64,000 nucleotides of DNA from contig NZ_JBALOX010000001.1 in assembly GCF_036965165.1 (NCBI RefSeq), positions 53,397 through 117,396 on the forward strand. Direction: 5' to 3'. A program made the translations under genes and the position numbers. Origin of the DNA: Ferdinandcohnia sp036965165 (GTDB taxonomy: Bacteria; Bacillota; Bacilli; Bacillales; Bacillaceae_L). Under the pieces are notes generated by a model that was not told the DNA's origin, did no database searches, and was given only the letters and a program-made list of their open reading frames with translations. Shown here piece by piece: positions 34,383 to 43,400 of this stretch. Position 1 is the first letter of the stretch. Each line of letters starts with the position of its first letter.

Positions 34383-37300
34383 ATGAGTACGGTGGAAGTG
34401 TATCGTCCTAAGCACCATGTGCGGTTTGTGACGGCTTCAAGTCTATTCGATGGACATGATGCGTCCATTAATATTATGCGCCGAATCTTGCAGGCGAGCG
34501 GGGCTGAGGTCATTCACCTAGGGCATAATCGCTCCGTGGAGGAAGTGGTCAATGCGGCAATTCAGGAGGATGCCGGGGGGATTGCGATTTCCTCCTATCA
34601 GGGTGGCCATGTGGAATATTTTAAATATATGTATGATCTTCTGAAGGAACGGGAATCGTCCCATATCCGCATTTATGGCGGTGGAGGCGGTGTAATCATC
34701 CCTCGTGAAATGAAGGAGCTTCATGAATACGGGATTGCCGGCATTTTTTCACCAGAGGACGGCCGTGTCTTGGGGCTTCAAGGGATGATCAACAAGATGC
34801 TACAGGATTGTGATTATCCAACGAGCACTGAGCTAACGGATGAGCTTGAGCTTCTTGAAAAAGGTGATTACAAGACAATCGCAAAGCTCATCACGATTGC
34901 TGAAAATCAAATTGGTAACATAGATGAAACGGCTGCTGCTGCAGAAACGATCATTCAAAAAATTAAAGACCTTGAGAAAAGCGTTCCTGTTGTTGGGATT
35001 ACAGGTACGGGTGGTGCTGGAAAAAGCTCACTTACAGACGAACTAATTCGCCGTTTTATCAATGAATTTGATGATAAAAAGGTAGCGATCCTTTCTGTTG
35101 ATCCAACAAAGCAAAAAACAGGTGGTGCGCTCCTTGGTGACCGTATTCGTATGAATGCGATTTTTAATCCAAGGGTTTATATGAGAAGCCTCGCAACAAG
35201 GGGTTCTAAATCAGAGCTATCGCTCGCCATCAAGGATGCGATTGCGGTCGTAAAAGCAGCTGGCTTTGACTTAATTATTGTTGAAACGAGCGGAATTGGG
35301 CAAGGGGATGCTGAGATTACAGAGGTTTGTGACATCGCAATGTATGTGATGACAAGTGAATTCGGTGCTCCTTCACAGCTCGAAAAAATTGACATGATTG
35401 ACTATGCCGACCTCATTGTCATTAACAAATTCGAGCGCAAGGGTTCGGAGGATGCAAAGCGTCAGGTCCAAAAACAGTACCAGCGCAGTCATCTTTTATT
35501 TGAAAAAGACTATGAAGAAATGCCAGTGTTCGGCACAATTGCGAGTCAATTCAATGACCCTGGGACGAACGCCCTTTTTGCTAATTTAGTTGATCGAATC
35601 AATCAAAAAATGGGCACGAATTGGGAAACGTCTTTTGAGAAAACAGCAGATGTTCAAAAACAAAACGTGATTATCCCAAATGACCGCCGTTATTATTTAA
35701 GAGAAATATCAGACACGGTTCGAAACTATCATAAAAAGGCGGCAGAGCAGGTGGAAATTGCTCGAAAGCTGTTCCAAATTACCGGAACGATCGAAAGTGT
35801 GAATGAGCTTGGAAATACAGAAGTCGCGACAACCCTTGAAACCTTAAAATCTCAGTATGAAGCAAGGCTTTCCGATGAATCGAAAAAAATCCTTGCAAGC
35901 TGGGAAGCCACAAAGGAAACCTACAAGGGTGAGAAATTCATTACGAAAATTCGCGATCGGGAAATTGTTACGATTTTAAAAACGAAAAGCCTATCAGGTC
36001 TATCGATTCCGAAAATTTCTTTACCAGGCTACAAGGATTTCGGTGAAATTTTACGATGGGTTTATAAGGAAAATGTTCCGGGGGCATTCCCATATACGGC
36101 TGGCGTCTTTCCGTTTAAACGAGAAGGCGAGGACCCGAAGCGCCAATTTGCGGGTGAAGGAACCCCTGAAAGAACAAACCGCCGTTTCCACTATTTATCA
36201 AAGGATGATGACGCGAAACGCTTAAGTACAGCGTTTGACTCAGTTACGTTATATGGAGAGGACCCGGCATATCGTCCCGATATTTATGGAAAAGTCGGCG
36301 AAAGTGGTGTCAGTATTTGTACGCTTGATGATATGAAAAAGCTCTACAACGGCTTTGACCTATGTGCGCCTTCAACCTCCGTTTCGATGACAATCAATGG
36401 TCCAGCGCCTATCATACTTGCGATGTTTATGAATACAGCGATTCACCAGCAGGTTGAAAAGAGAGAGCAGGAACTTAGTCGTATTTTAACAGTAGAAGAA
36501 TTCCAAGAAGTTCGTGCGAAAACTCTCCAAACTGTTCGTGGAACCGTTCAGGCGGATATTTTAAAAGAAGACCAAGGTCAAAACACATGTATTTTTTCTA
36601 CCGAGTTTGCCCTTAGAATGATGGGGGATATCCAAGCGTATTTCATTGACAACAAAGTGCGCAACTATTATTCCGTATCAATCTCGGGCTATCATATTGC
36701 TGAAGCGGGTGCGAACCCCATTTCACAGCTTGCTTTTACATTGTCAAACGGGTTCACGTATGTAGAGTACTATCTCAGTCGTGGTATGAATATTAATGAT
36801 TTTGCGCCAAACCTTTCCTTCTTTTTCAGTAACGGTCTAGACCCGGAATATACGGTGATTGGACGCGTGGCACGTCGCATTTGGGCAACCGTGATGAGAG
36901 AGAAGTATGGGGCAAATGAACGCAGTCAAAAATTGAAGTACCATGTTCAAACATCAGGTCGTTCGTTGCACGCTCAAGAAATTGATTTTAATGATATTCG
37001 TACGACCTTACAGGCGCTTATGGCTCTTCAGGATAACTGTAATTCGCTTCATACGAACGCGTATGATGAGGCAATTACAACACCGACAGAGGAATCGGTA
37101 AGACGTGCAATGGCCATTCAGATGATCATTACGAAAGAGCATGGCTTAACGAAAAATGAGAATCCGTTGCAAGGGTCCTTTATTATTGAGGAACTCACTG
37201 AATTGGTTGAGGAAGCCGTGCTTCAGGAATTTGATCGACTGAATGACCGTGGTGGGGTTCTTGGTGCGATGGAAACGCAGTATCAGCGTGGCAAAATTCA

Positions 37301-37643
37301 AGATGAGTCGATGTATTATGAAATGAAGAAGCATACAGGAGAGCTTCCGATTATTGGGGTGAATACGTATTTGAATCCAAATCCACCTACAGAAGAGGAT
37401 TTAAATAATATCGAGCTTGCCCGAGCAACGAAGGAAGAAAAAGAACTTCAAATTAACAATTTAAAAGATTTCCAGGACCGAAATAAGGATAAAGTAGAAG
37501 AAGCATTGAACAAACTAAAACAGGTTGCCATTAACAACGGAAATATTTTTGCGGAGTTAATGGAAACAGTACAGGTTGCAAGTCTTGGCCAAATCACCCA
37601 AGCACTTTATGAGGTGGGCGGACAATATCGTAGAAATATGTAG
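34383..37643 (+). CDS. icmF: Fused isobutyryl-CoA mutase IcmF
   Basis: A 1086-residue adenosylcobalamin enzyme that interconverts isobutyryl-CoA and butyryl-CoA. Domain order: B12-binding domain with DGHDAS (axial His25) at the N-terminus, a G3E GTPase chaperone with P-loop 'GITGTGGAGKSS' (residues 205-216) and 'NKFERKG', a linker, then the TIM-barrel mutase domain with 'AFPYTAGVFPFKREGEDPKR' and the CoA-binding region. This architecture is diagnostic for IcmF over a two-subunit methylmalonyl-CoA mutase. GGGGGAG precedes the ATG. It links valine-type catabolism to the beta-oxidation genes upstream. Confidence 0.95.
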   Translation: MSTVEVYRPKHHVRFVTASSLFDGHDASINIMRRILQASGAEVIHLGHNRSVEEVVNAAIQEDAGGIAISSYQGGHVEYFKYMYDLLKERESSHIRIYGGGGGVIIPREMKELHEYGIAGIFSPEDGRVLGLQGMINKMLQDCDYPTSTELTDELELLEKGDYKTIAKLITIAENQIGNIDETAAAAETIIQKIKDLEKSVPVVGITGTGGAGKSSLTDELIRRFINEFDDKKVAILSVDPTKQKTGGALLGDRIRMNAIFNPRVYMRSLATRGSKSELSLAIKDAIAVVKAAGFDLIIVETSGIGQGDAEITEVCDIAMYVMTSEFGAPSQLEKIDMIDYADLIVINKFERKGSEDAKRQVQKQYQRSHLLFEKDYEEMPVFGTIASQFNDPGTNALFANLVDRINQKMGTNWETSFEKTADVQKQNVIIPNDRRYYLREISDTVRNYHKKAAEQVEIARKLFQITGTIESVNELGNTEVATTLETLKSQYEARLSDESKKILASWEATKETYKGEKFITKIRDREIVTILKTKSLSGLSIPKISLPGYKDFGEILRWVYKENVPGAFPYTAGVFPFKREGEDPKRQFAGEGTPERTNRRFHYLSKDDDAKRLSTAFDSVTLYGEDPAYRPDIYGKVGESGVSICTLDDMKKLYNGFDLCAPSTSVSMTINGPAPIILAMFMNTAIHQQVEKREQELSRILTVEEFQEVRAKTLQTVRGTVQADILKEDQGQNTCIFSTEFALRMMGDIQAYFIDNKVRNYYSVSISGYHIAEAGANPISQLAFTLSNGFTYVEYYLSRGMNINDFAPNLSFFFSNGLDPEYTVIGRVARRIWATVMREKYGANERSQKLKYHVQTSGRSLHAQEIDFNDIRTTLQALMALQDNCNSLHTNAYDEAITTPTEESVRRAMAIQMIITKEHGLTKNENPLQGSFIIEELTELVEEAVLQEFDRLNDRGGVLGAMETQYQRGKIQDESMYYEMKKHTGELPIIGVNTYLNPNPPTEEDLNNIELARATKEEKELQINNLKDFQDRNKDKVEEALNKLKQVAINNGNIFAELMETVQVASLGQITQALYEVGGQYRRNM

Positions 37644-37652
37644 AAAAAGATC

Positions 37653-37684
37653 GAGGCTGGGTCAAAAATAGATGACTCAGCCTT
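37653..37684 (+). terminator. Hairpin after icmF
   Basis: GAGGCTGGGTCA pairs with TGACTCAGCCTT. The sequence after it is A-rich, so termination may be weak on this strand. 37685-37820 is AT-rich with no gene. Confidence 0.5.
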
Positions 37685-37837
37685 AAAAAATGAATAGACT
37701 GGCATAAAGTGGTTGATTTTGTTTATAATGAATGATATGTATTTTACAGAACTCTTTTTTATTTTTTTATCTAGCAGTTCAACGTTAAAATAATATTCAC
37801 AAGTTATTATCAGGATACATAGAAAGGGAGTGCCTTG

Positions 37838-38407
37838 ATGAGTCTCGATCAATACTCACCAGAGCAAATAAAAGAAATGTCAATGCTTGAAGTAGCGTAT
37901 GAGATTTTTATAGCGAGAAAAGATGCGATTACATTTAACGAGCTAGTTGACGAAGTAGCAAAGGTATTAGAGCTTTCCGAAGAAGAACTTCGCACAAGAA
38001 TTTCTCAGTTTTATACAGACATTAATATCGATGGTCGTTTTATTACATTAGGCGATAACCGTTGGGGACTTCGTACATGGTATCCATATGAGCAAATCGA
38101 TGAAGAGGTTATTCATACTGAAAAGCCGAAGAAGAAGAAAAAGTCTAAGAAGAAAAAGGACGAGGATGACGATCTTATCGACTTCGATGACCTTGACGAA
38201 GATGATCTTGATTTTGAAGAAGATTACGATGAAGAAGACGAAGAAATTGATGATATCGACGATGAAGATGAGGAAGATGAGGACTTTGATGACATCGACG
38301 ACGATGAAGAAGAATTCGATGAAGATGATGAAGAGTTATTGGATGATGAAGAATATGAGTTAGAGGAAGACGAAGAAGAACTAGATGAAGAAGAGGAAGA
38401 GGACTAA
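37838..38407 (+). CDS. rpoE: RNA polymerase delta subunit
   Basis: A 189-residue protein with an N-terminal HARE-HTH domain ('MLEVAYEIFIARKDAITF', 'GDNRWGLRTWYP', to residue ~95), a basic 'KKKKKSKKKK' patch, and a C-terminal tail made almost only of Asp and Glu. Delta speeds RNA polymerase recycling and lowers non-specific binding. ATG 37838 is preferred to the TTG one codon earlier by spacing from AAAGGGAG (37823-37830). Confidence 0.96.
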   Translation: MSLDQYSPEQIKEMSMLEVAYEIFIARKDAITFNELVDEVAKVLELSEEELRTRISQFYTDINIDGRFITLGDNRWGLRTWYPYEQIDEEVIHTEKPKKKKKSKKKKDEDDDLIDFDDLDEDDLDFEEDYDEEDEEIDDIDDEDEEDEDFDDIDDDEEEFDEDDEELLDDEEYELEEDEEELDEEEEED

Positions 38408-38451
38408 TCTCTGTAGAGATGATTGTAACCAAATTCCACTTAAACTTCATA

Positions 38452-38480
38452 TTGACTTTTTAATCTTAACTCGGTAGAAT
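38452..38480 (+). promoter_or_regulatory. pyrG promoter
   Basis: -35 TTGACT (38452-38457), 17-bp spacer, -10 TAGAAT (38475-38480). Transcription should start at GGGCTC (38488-38493), the same initial sequence as B. subtilis pyrG. Confidence 0.85.
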
Positions 38481-38487
38481 ACTTTTT

Positions 38488-38564
38488 GGGCTCTAAAAAA
38501 AGAGTATCTACGAAACCATATTACAAGTTTCGCTCCCTTACATATTGTAAGAGGAGCTTTTTTA
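38488..38564 (+). promoter_or_regulatory. pyrG: pyrG leader with CTP-sensing attenuator
   Basis: The transcript begins GGGCTC and carries a terminator hairpin GCTCC-cTTAC/GTAA-gaGGAGC (38532-38557) with a T-run. In B. subtilis low CTP stalls polymerase and adds extra G residues, which pair with the C/U-rich 5' strand of the terminator (here GCTCCCTT) and allow read-through. All required parts are conserved. Confidence 0.85.
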
Positions 38565-38684
38565 TTTTATAGGGTAAAAAGGTACGGTGTGTGAAATCCA
38601 ATTACCCCCGTGAATATTTTCTTTATACAAAATGAAACAATTGCACAAACTTTAACTAATTACATGATTGGGGGAAAAAGAAAG

Positions 38685-40292
38685 ATGACAAAATATATTT
38701 TTGTAACAGGTGGGGTTGTATCGTCCCTTGGAAAAGGGATTGTTGCCGCATCTTTAGGTCGTTTGTTGAAAAACAGAGGGATGAATGTAACGATTCAAAA
38801 ATTTGACCCATATATTAACGTAGACCCTGGAACAATGAGTCCATATCAGCATGGTGAAGTGTTCGTTACTGATGACGGCGCTGAAACTGACCTTGACTTA
38901 GGACACTATGAGCGTTTTATCGATATTAACCTAAATAAATATAGCAACGTGACGACAGGTAAAATCTATTCAACTGTCTTAAAGAAAGAGCGTCGCGGTG
39001 ATTATTTAGGTGCAACCGTTCAGGTTATCCCGCATATTACAAACGAAATTAAGGAAAGAGTATTTCGTGCTGGTCGTGAAACAAATGCAGACGTCGTCAT
39101 TACCGAAATCGGTGGTACTGTTGGAGACATTGAGTCGCTACCATTCTTAGAAGCTGTTCGACAAATTAAGAGTGACGTAGGCTCTCGTAATGTAATGTAT
39201 GTGCATTGTACGCTTGTACCATACATTAAAGCAGCGGGGGAAATGAAGACAAAGCCAACTCAGCATAGTGTGAAGGAGCTTCGTAGCCTAGGTATTCAGC
39301 CGAACATTATTGTCCTTCGTACAGAAATGCCGATTTCAGAAGATATGAAGGATAAAATTGCACTATTCTGCGACATCGATGCAAAAGCCGTTTTTGAGAG
39401 CCGTGATGCGGAAACTTTATATTCAATCCCGTTATCTCTTCAGCAACAAGGCATTGACCAAATCGCATGTGAGCATCTACAACTAGATTGCCACGAAGCA
39501 GACATGACAGATTGGATTAAGCTTGTTGAGAAAGTGACACACCTTACAAAAACAACAAATATTGCGTTGGTCGGAAAATATGTGGAGCTTCAAGATGCGT
39601 ATCTGTCAGTAGCAGAAGCGTTAAAGCATGCCGGTTATGCATTTGATTCAGATATTAACATCAATTGGGTTAATTCTGAAGATGTAACAGATGAAAATGT
39701 GGAAGAATTACTAAAGGGTTCAGATGGAATTCTTGTTCCTGGCGGCTTCGGTGACCGCGGAGTGGACGGAAAAATTACAGCCCTAAAATATGCGAGAGAG
39801 ACAAAAACTCCATTACTAGGTATTTGTCTTGGAATGCAGCTAGCTTCTGTTGAATTTGCACGTAATGTACTAGGTTTAGAAGGTGCACATTCTGCAGAAC
39901 TTGATCCGGATACTCTACATCCAATCATTGATCTTTTACCAGAGCAAAAGGATATTGAAGATTTAGGTGGAACGCTTCGACTTGGACTTTTCCCTTGTAA
40001 AATTGAAGAGGGCACAAAGGCATTTGAAGCTTACAATGATGAAGTGGTTTATGAGCGTCACCGTCATCGTTATGAATTTAACAATCATTATCGTCAAGCA
40101 ATGGAAGAAGCAGGATTTGTCTTCTCAGGGACAAGCCCAGACGGACGTCTTGTGGAAATTATCGAGCTTAAAGACCACCCATGGTTTGTGGCTTCACAAT
40201 TCCACCCAGAATTTAAATCAAGACCAAACCGACCACAACCATTGTTTAGAGAATTTATCAGAGCATCTTTAGCAAACGCTGAAAAAATGTAA
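38685..40292 (+). CDS. pyrG: CTP synthase
   Basis: A 535-residue enzyme that aminates UTP to CTP with glutamine. Synthase domain with 'FVTGGVVSSLGKGIVAASLG' at 6-25 and 'KFDPYINVDPGTMSPYQHGE'; class I glutaminase domain with the nucleophile in 'LLGICLGMQLASVEFARN' and a C-terminal His-x-Glu in 'QFHPEFKSRP'. ATG 38685 follows GGGGGAAAAAGAAAG. It lies downstream of rpoE as in B. subtilis and is controlled by its own attenuator. Confidence 0.97.
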   Translation: MTKYIFVTGGVVSSLGKGIVAASLGRLLKNRGMNVTIQKFDPYINVDPGTMSPYQHGEVFVTDDGAETDLDLGHYERFIDINLNKYSNVTTGKIYSTVLKKERRGDYLGATVQVIPHITNEIKERVFRAGRETNADVVITEIGGTVGDIESLPFLEAVRQIKSDVGSRNVMYVHCTLVPYIKAAGEMKTKPTQHSVKELRSLGIQPNIIVLRTEMPISEDMKDKIALFCDIDAKAVFESRDAETLYSIPLSLQQQGIDQIACEHLQLDCHEADMTDWIKLVEKVTHLTKTTNIALVGKYVELQDAYLSVAEALKHAGYAFDSDININWVNSEDVTDENVEELLKGSDGILVPGGFGDRGVDGKITALKYARETKTPLLGICLGMQLASVEFARNVLGLEGAHSAELDPDTLHPIIDLLPEQKDIEDLGGTLRLGLFPCKIEEGTKAFEAYNDEVVYERHRHRYEFNNHYRQAMEEAGFVFSGTSPDGRLVEIIELKDHPWFVASQFHPEFKSRPNRPQPLFREFIRASLANAEKM

Positions 40293-40306
40293 TACGTATA
40301 TATACG

Positions 40307-40340
40307 AAATGGCGAGTGAATAGACACTCGCCATTTTTTT
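40307..40340 (+). terminator. Terminator after pyrG
   Basis: AAATGGCGAGTG pairs with CACTCGCCATTT, then a T-run. Confidence 0.93.
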
Positions 40341-40356
40341 ATGAGGTTCGGTTGGA

Positions 40357-40564
40357 TGAAGGACATTCCGAACAAAAGTGTGCTTCGTTTGATCCTTCAT
40401 CTGGGCTATGAAGACCATTCGGATTGAAAGTGGGTCTCGTTTGGTCCTTCATCGGGGTTATGAAGAACATTCCGATCGAAAGTTAATTTCATTCGGTCCT
40501 TCATCAACTTTATGAAGACCATTCCAATTAAAATTATGCTTGGTTTAGTCCTTCACTAAAGTAC
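40357..40564. repeat. 52-bp-period array (four units)
   Basis: Four units, each exactly 52 bp (starts 40357, 40409, 40461, 40513), begin TGAAGGAC or TGAAGACC and carry the complementary (G)GTCCTTCA about 38 bases later, so each can form a stem. The array fills the space between the pyrG terminator and the 3' end of ywjG. Confidence 0.92.
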
Positions 40565-40565
40565 T

Positions 40566-41099
40566 TTATTCAAATTCCTCGACCATTTCTTTGATTGTAA
40601 ATTTTAATCCGAAATAGGCATATAAGGCTGTCATCACACTTGGAAAGCCGAAGCGAGTCCCTATTTCATCCGGAATGAGTGGCTTTGTGAGTTTACAATC
40701 AATATGGATATCAACACTGTTTACAAGAGTACGTTCACTCTCTGTTTTTACAATTGCCGAAATCGCAACTGTCTGAATACCTTTGCCACGAAGTTCTTCC
40801 GCAAGCTTGATGGCATCTTCATCAGTTGAAAGTCGGGTGATTAACAGAACAGAGTCAACACCCTCAATCTCATTCATTTTTCCATTATCAAATAAAGGCT
40901 TAGCGGACTTTAGCGGTTCAGCGCCATATAATGCCTCAGTTACAACGGCAGCCATTTCACCAAAGCCATGAACGAGAATCGCACCATCGCTAACAACAGA
41001 CTGTGCAAGAATTCTTGCGCCATCCTCCATATTCATTTCCTCTTTTTCCATAATCCGATTAAAATGTCCCTGGAGCTGTGTGGTAAAAATTTTCAACAT
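40566..41099 (-). CDS. ywjG: Conserved protein YwjG (DUF2529, SIS-like)
   Basis: A 177-residue protein with a sugar-isomerase-like Rossmann core: 'DGAILVHGFGEMAAVVTEAL' near 37-56, 'VLLITRLSTDEDAIKLAEEL' near 83-102. The start 41099 is used because AAAGGAA lies just before it; a longer frame would run through a family-1 repeat and has no support. Lies between pyrG and spo0F as in B. subtilis. Function unknown. Confidence 0.86.
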   Translation of the reverse strand: MLKIFTTQLQGHFNRIMEKEEMNMEDGARILAQSVVSDGAILVHGFGEMAAVVTEALYGAEPLKSAKPLFDNGKMNEIEGVDSVLLITRLSTDEDAIKLAEELRGKGIQTVAISAIVKTESERTLVNSVDIHIDCKLTKPLIPDEIGTRFGFPSVMTALYAYFGLKFTIKEMVEEFE

Positions 41100-41123
41100 A
41101 GAAGTAAAATTCCTTTCTAATTT

Positions 41124-41278
41124 AATCAAATGCGCCATGGCGTATTGCGCCCAGATTTTAGGTCCACAGGATGTGACGTTTTTAGTCTTTGATCTTACTG
41201 TTCGAAAAGATTCCATTGATAATCTGTGGCATCCGCCGGAGGCTGTAATTTCATTGCAGAATTCTGCTGAATGAAATT
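41124..41278 (-). repeat. Family-1 modular hairpin repeat, copy 3
   Basis: Minus orientation, directly upstream of minus-strand ywjG. 5' stem AATTTCATT/AATGAAATT (41247-41255 and 41270-41278) with the inner palindrome GCAGAATTCTGC. The GCCTCCGGCGGATGCC block and CACATCCTGTGG are present; the CCCACA/TGTGGG hairpin is missing. It ends in the CAAATGCGCC/GGCGTATTG hairpin. Confidence 0.83.
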
Positions 41279-41392
41279 CCTTTTTTCCATATATTATCAT
41301 TATAACGTTATACGAAAAAAATAAGAAATGATGTGGAATAATGTTGATAAAAATTGTTTCGGTACTTGAAATAAAAGTTTTCTGTGTAAAAA

Positions 41393-41420
41393 GAAGGAAA
41401 TTTGTTACTATTGGTAGAAT
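41393..41420 (+). promoter_or_regulatory. Sigma-H promoter of spo0F
   Basis: GAAGGAAAT (41393-41401), 14 bases, AGAAT (41416-41420) matches the sigma-H consensus RWAGGAWWT-N14-HGAAT perfectly. It lies 103 bases before spo0F, which is sigma-H dependent in B. subtilis. Confidence 0.85.
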
Positions 41421-41522
41421 TAAAAATGAATAACGATATAATAATATTCGAAAAACAAAACGTAAAAAACAAAGCAATTCAGTTATTACTTTTTTATCTA
41501 TTTTAAGGGGGGTTTTTACAGA

Positions 41523-41894
41523 ATGTCAGAGAAAATCTTAATTGTGGATGACCAATACGGAATACGAATACTGTTAAACGAAGTTTTTCAAAAAGAAGGT
41601 TACAAGACATTCCAAGCAGCTAATGGAGTACAAGCGATTGATATCGTTCAAAAACACTCTCCAGATTTAGTATTACTAGATATGAAAATCCCTGGTATGG
41701 ATGGGATTGAAATCTTAAAAAGACTTAAAAAAATGAATCAAGAAATCAGGGTTATTATTATGACAGCATACGGTGAGCTTGATATGATCCAAGAAGCAAA
41801 GGATTTGGGAGCAATTACCCATTTTGCAAAGCCATTTGACATCGATGAGCTACGTGAAGCAGTTAGGGCAAATATCCCTTTAAAATCTGAATAA
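41523..41894 (+). CDS. spo0F: Sporulation response regulator Spo0F
   Basis: A 123-residue single-domain receiver that relays phosphate from KinA-E to Spo0B. Phosphoacceptor Asp53 in 'LVLLDMKIPGMDG', acidic pair Asp9-Asp10, Thr81 and Lys103 ('HFAKPFD') are present; no output domain. Nearly identical in layout to the B. subtilis protein (124 aa). GGGGGG lies upstream; expression from a sigma-H promoter. Confidence 0.97.
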   Translation: MSEKILIVDDQYGIRILLNEVFQKEGYKTFQAANGVQAIDIVQKHSPDLVLLDMKIPGMDGIEILKRLKKMNQEIRVIIMTAYGELDMIQEAKDLGAITHFAKPFDIDELREAVRANIPLKSE

Positions 41895-42223
41895 AAATCA
41901 CAAAAAATACAAAACCGCGTTGTTATCAAAATGGAAACGCTTCATAGTGAAAACCGCGTAACATTGGTCTCTTGCGAAATCAAAATCTTGTGATATGCTT
42001 AGTACTGTATTGTTGCTATTCCTAACACAAGAGGCATTTTTATGTGCTTTTTGTCATGTTTTCTATCTTGATCTTACATATTATGATTTTGTTTCGGTCA
42101 TTCTATTAGGTGATACGAAATCTTTGGAATAGGTATACAATTAACCTCGGTGTTCTTACCGTGGTTCTATGTGTATAGGGACAAAACCCTACATAAAAAA
42201 CGGTACAAAAGGAGGAAATTCAC
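41895..42223. other. spo0F-fbaA intergenic region with structured fbaA leader
   Basis: No gene. The last 70 bases can fold: TACCGT (near 42158) pairs with ACGGTA (near 42202) around an inner stem TATGTGTATAGGG/CCCTACATA. The fold ends just before AAAGGAGG of fbaA. Confidence 0.45.
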
Positions 42224-43081
42224 ATGCCTTTGGTTTCAATGAAAGAAATGCTTGAAAAAGCAAAAGCAGAAGGGTATGCAGTAGGCCAATTTAACTTAAA
42301 CAATCTTGAGTTTACACAAGCGATTTTACAAGCTGCACAAGAAGAAAATTCACCAGTTATTCTAGGTGTTTCTGAAGGTGCTGGCCGTTATATGGGTGGA
42401 TTCAATACCGTTGTTGCAATGGTAAAAGCCCTAATGGTAGACTATAAGGTTACAGTTCCAGTTGCAATCCATCTTGATCATGGTTCTTCTTTCGAAAACT
42501 GTGCAAAAGCAATTCATGCTGGATTCACATCTGTTATGATTGATGCTTCTCATCACCCATATGAAGAGAACATTGCAATTACTTCTAAAGTAGTTGAGCT
42601 TGCACACTTCCACGGAGTTTCTGTAGAAGCTGAGCTTGGTACTGTTGGTGGACAAGAAGATGACGTAATCGCTGAAGGTGTTATTTATGCAGATGTAAAT
42701 GAGTGTGTGGATCTTGTTAATCGCACTGGCATCGACTGCTTGGCACCTGCATTAGGTTCTGTTCACGGTCCTTACAAAGGTGAACCAAATCTTGGTTTCA
42801 AAGAAATGGAAGAAATTGGACAAAAGACTGGTTTGCCACTAGTACTTCACGGTGGAACTGGTATTCCAACAAAAGATATTCAAAGAGCAGTTTCTCTTGG
42901 AACAGCTAAAATAAATGTAAATACAGAAAATCAAATTTCTTCAGCTAAAGCAGTTCGTGAAGCATTAGCTGCTAAGCCAGAAGAGTATGATCCACGTAAA
43001 TACTTAGGTCCTGCTCGTGATGCTATTCGTGAAACAGTTAAAGGCAAAATGCGTGAATTTGGTTCTTCTGGAAAAGCGTAA
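42224..43081 (+). CDS. fbaA: Class II fructose-1,6-bisphosphate aldolase
   Basis: A 285-residue zinc aldolase of glycolysis and gluconeogenesis. 'VPVAIHLDHGSSFENCAKAI' (zinc His and active Asp, ~80-99), 'MIDASHHPYEENI', and 'LVLHGGTGIPTKDIQRAVSL' near 205-225 are class II signatures. AAAGGAGG precedes ATG. Order spo0F-fbaA is as in B. subtilis; the transaldolase gene that usually follows is absent. Confidence 0.97.
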   Translation: MPLVSMKEMLEKAKAEGYAVGQFNLNNLEFTQAILQAAQEENSPVILGVSEGAGRYMGGFNTVVAMVKALMVDYKVTVPVAIHLDHGSSFENCAKAIHAGFTSVMIDASHHPYEENIAITSKVVELAHFHGVSVEAELGTVGGQEDDVIAEGVIYADVNECVDLVNRTGIDCLAPALGSVHGPYKGEPNLGFKEMEEIGQKTGLPLVLHGGTGIPTKDIQRAVSLGTAKINVNTENQISSAKAVREALAAKPEEYDPRKYLGPARDAIRETVKGKMREFGSSGKA

Positions 43082-43150
43082 GAAACCGAAACCTTTTTCA
43101 AGTTTAAACGTCTAATTAAATAGATTGGAGATTCGTCTCCAAACCATATA

Positions 43151-43205
43151 GAAAAGCCGCTTATTTCCTGTTATTTATAACGTGATTTGGAGATAGCGGT
43201 TTTCT
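43151..43205 (+). terminator. Probable terminator after fbaA
   Basis: AAAAGCCGCT pairs with AGCGGTTTT across a longer internal loop. Confidence 0.45.
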
Positions 43206-43216
43206 TGCGTTATAAT

Positions 43217-43400
43217 AAGAAAAGCGCAAGAAGCCCGGATTAAGGAACATCGACTAACACCGCCACGTCCTGTGGCGAACNNNNNNNNNGTGCAAGTCAA
43301 GCACAAGTCAGGCACTGACAGAATGCGTAGTGTGCCTTCAGAAGTGAATGGCTTGTGACCTCGAGCCGATGGCTTATTGAGCTAGACACAAAGAAAAGCG
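43217..43400. repeat. Family-2 hairpin repeat, copy 2 (minus orientation)
   Basis: Runs from AAGAAAAGCGCAAG to GAGCTAGACA, with GGAACATCGACTAA and the hairpin GCCACgtcctGTGGC shared with the 52.1-kb copy in reverse. It contains 9 N at 43281-43289. Confidence 0.75.
43281..43289. other. Short assembly gap (9 N)
   Basis: Lies inside a family-2 repeat. Confidence 0.9.

Noticed and set aside
40357..40564. CRISPR array interpretation of the 52-bp repeats
   Set aside because: The units are degenerate along their whole length and internally palindromic; no constant repeat plus unique spacer.
40566..41477. Extended 303-residue version of ywjG
   Set aside because: The added N-terminus is a translation of a family-1 repeat; the start at 41099 has a ribosome-binding site and the expected length.
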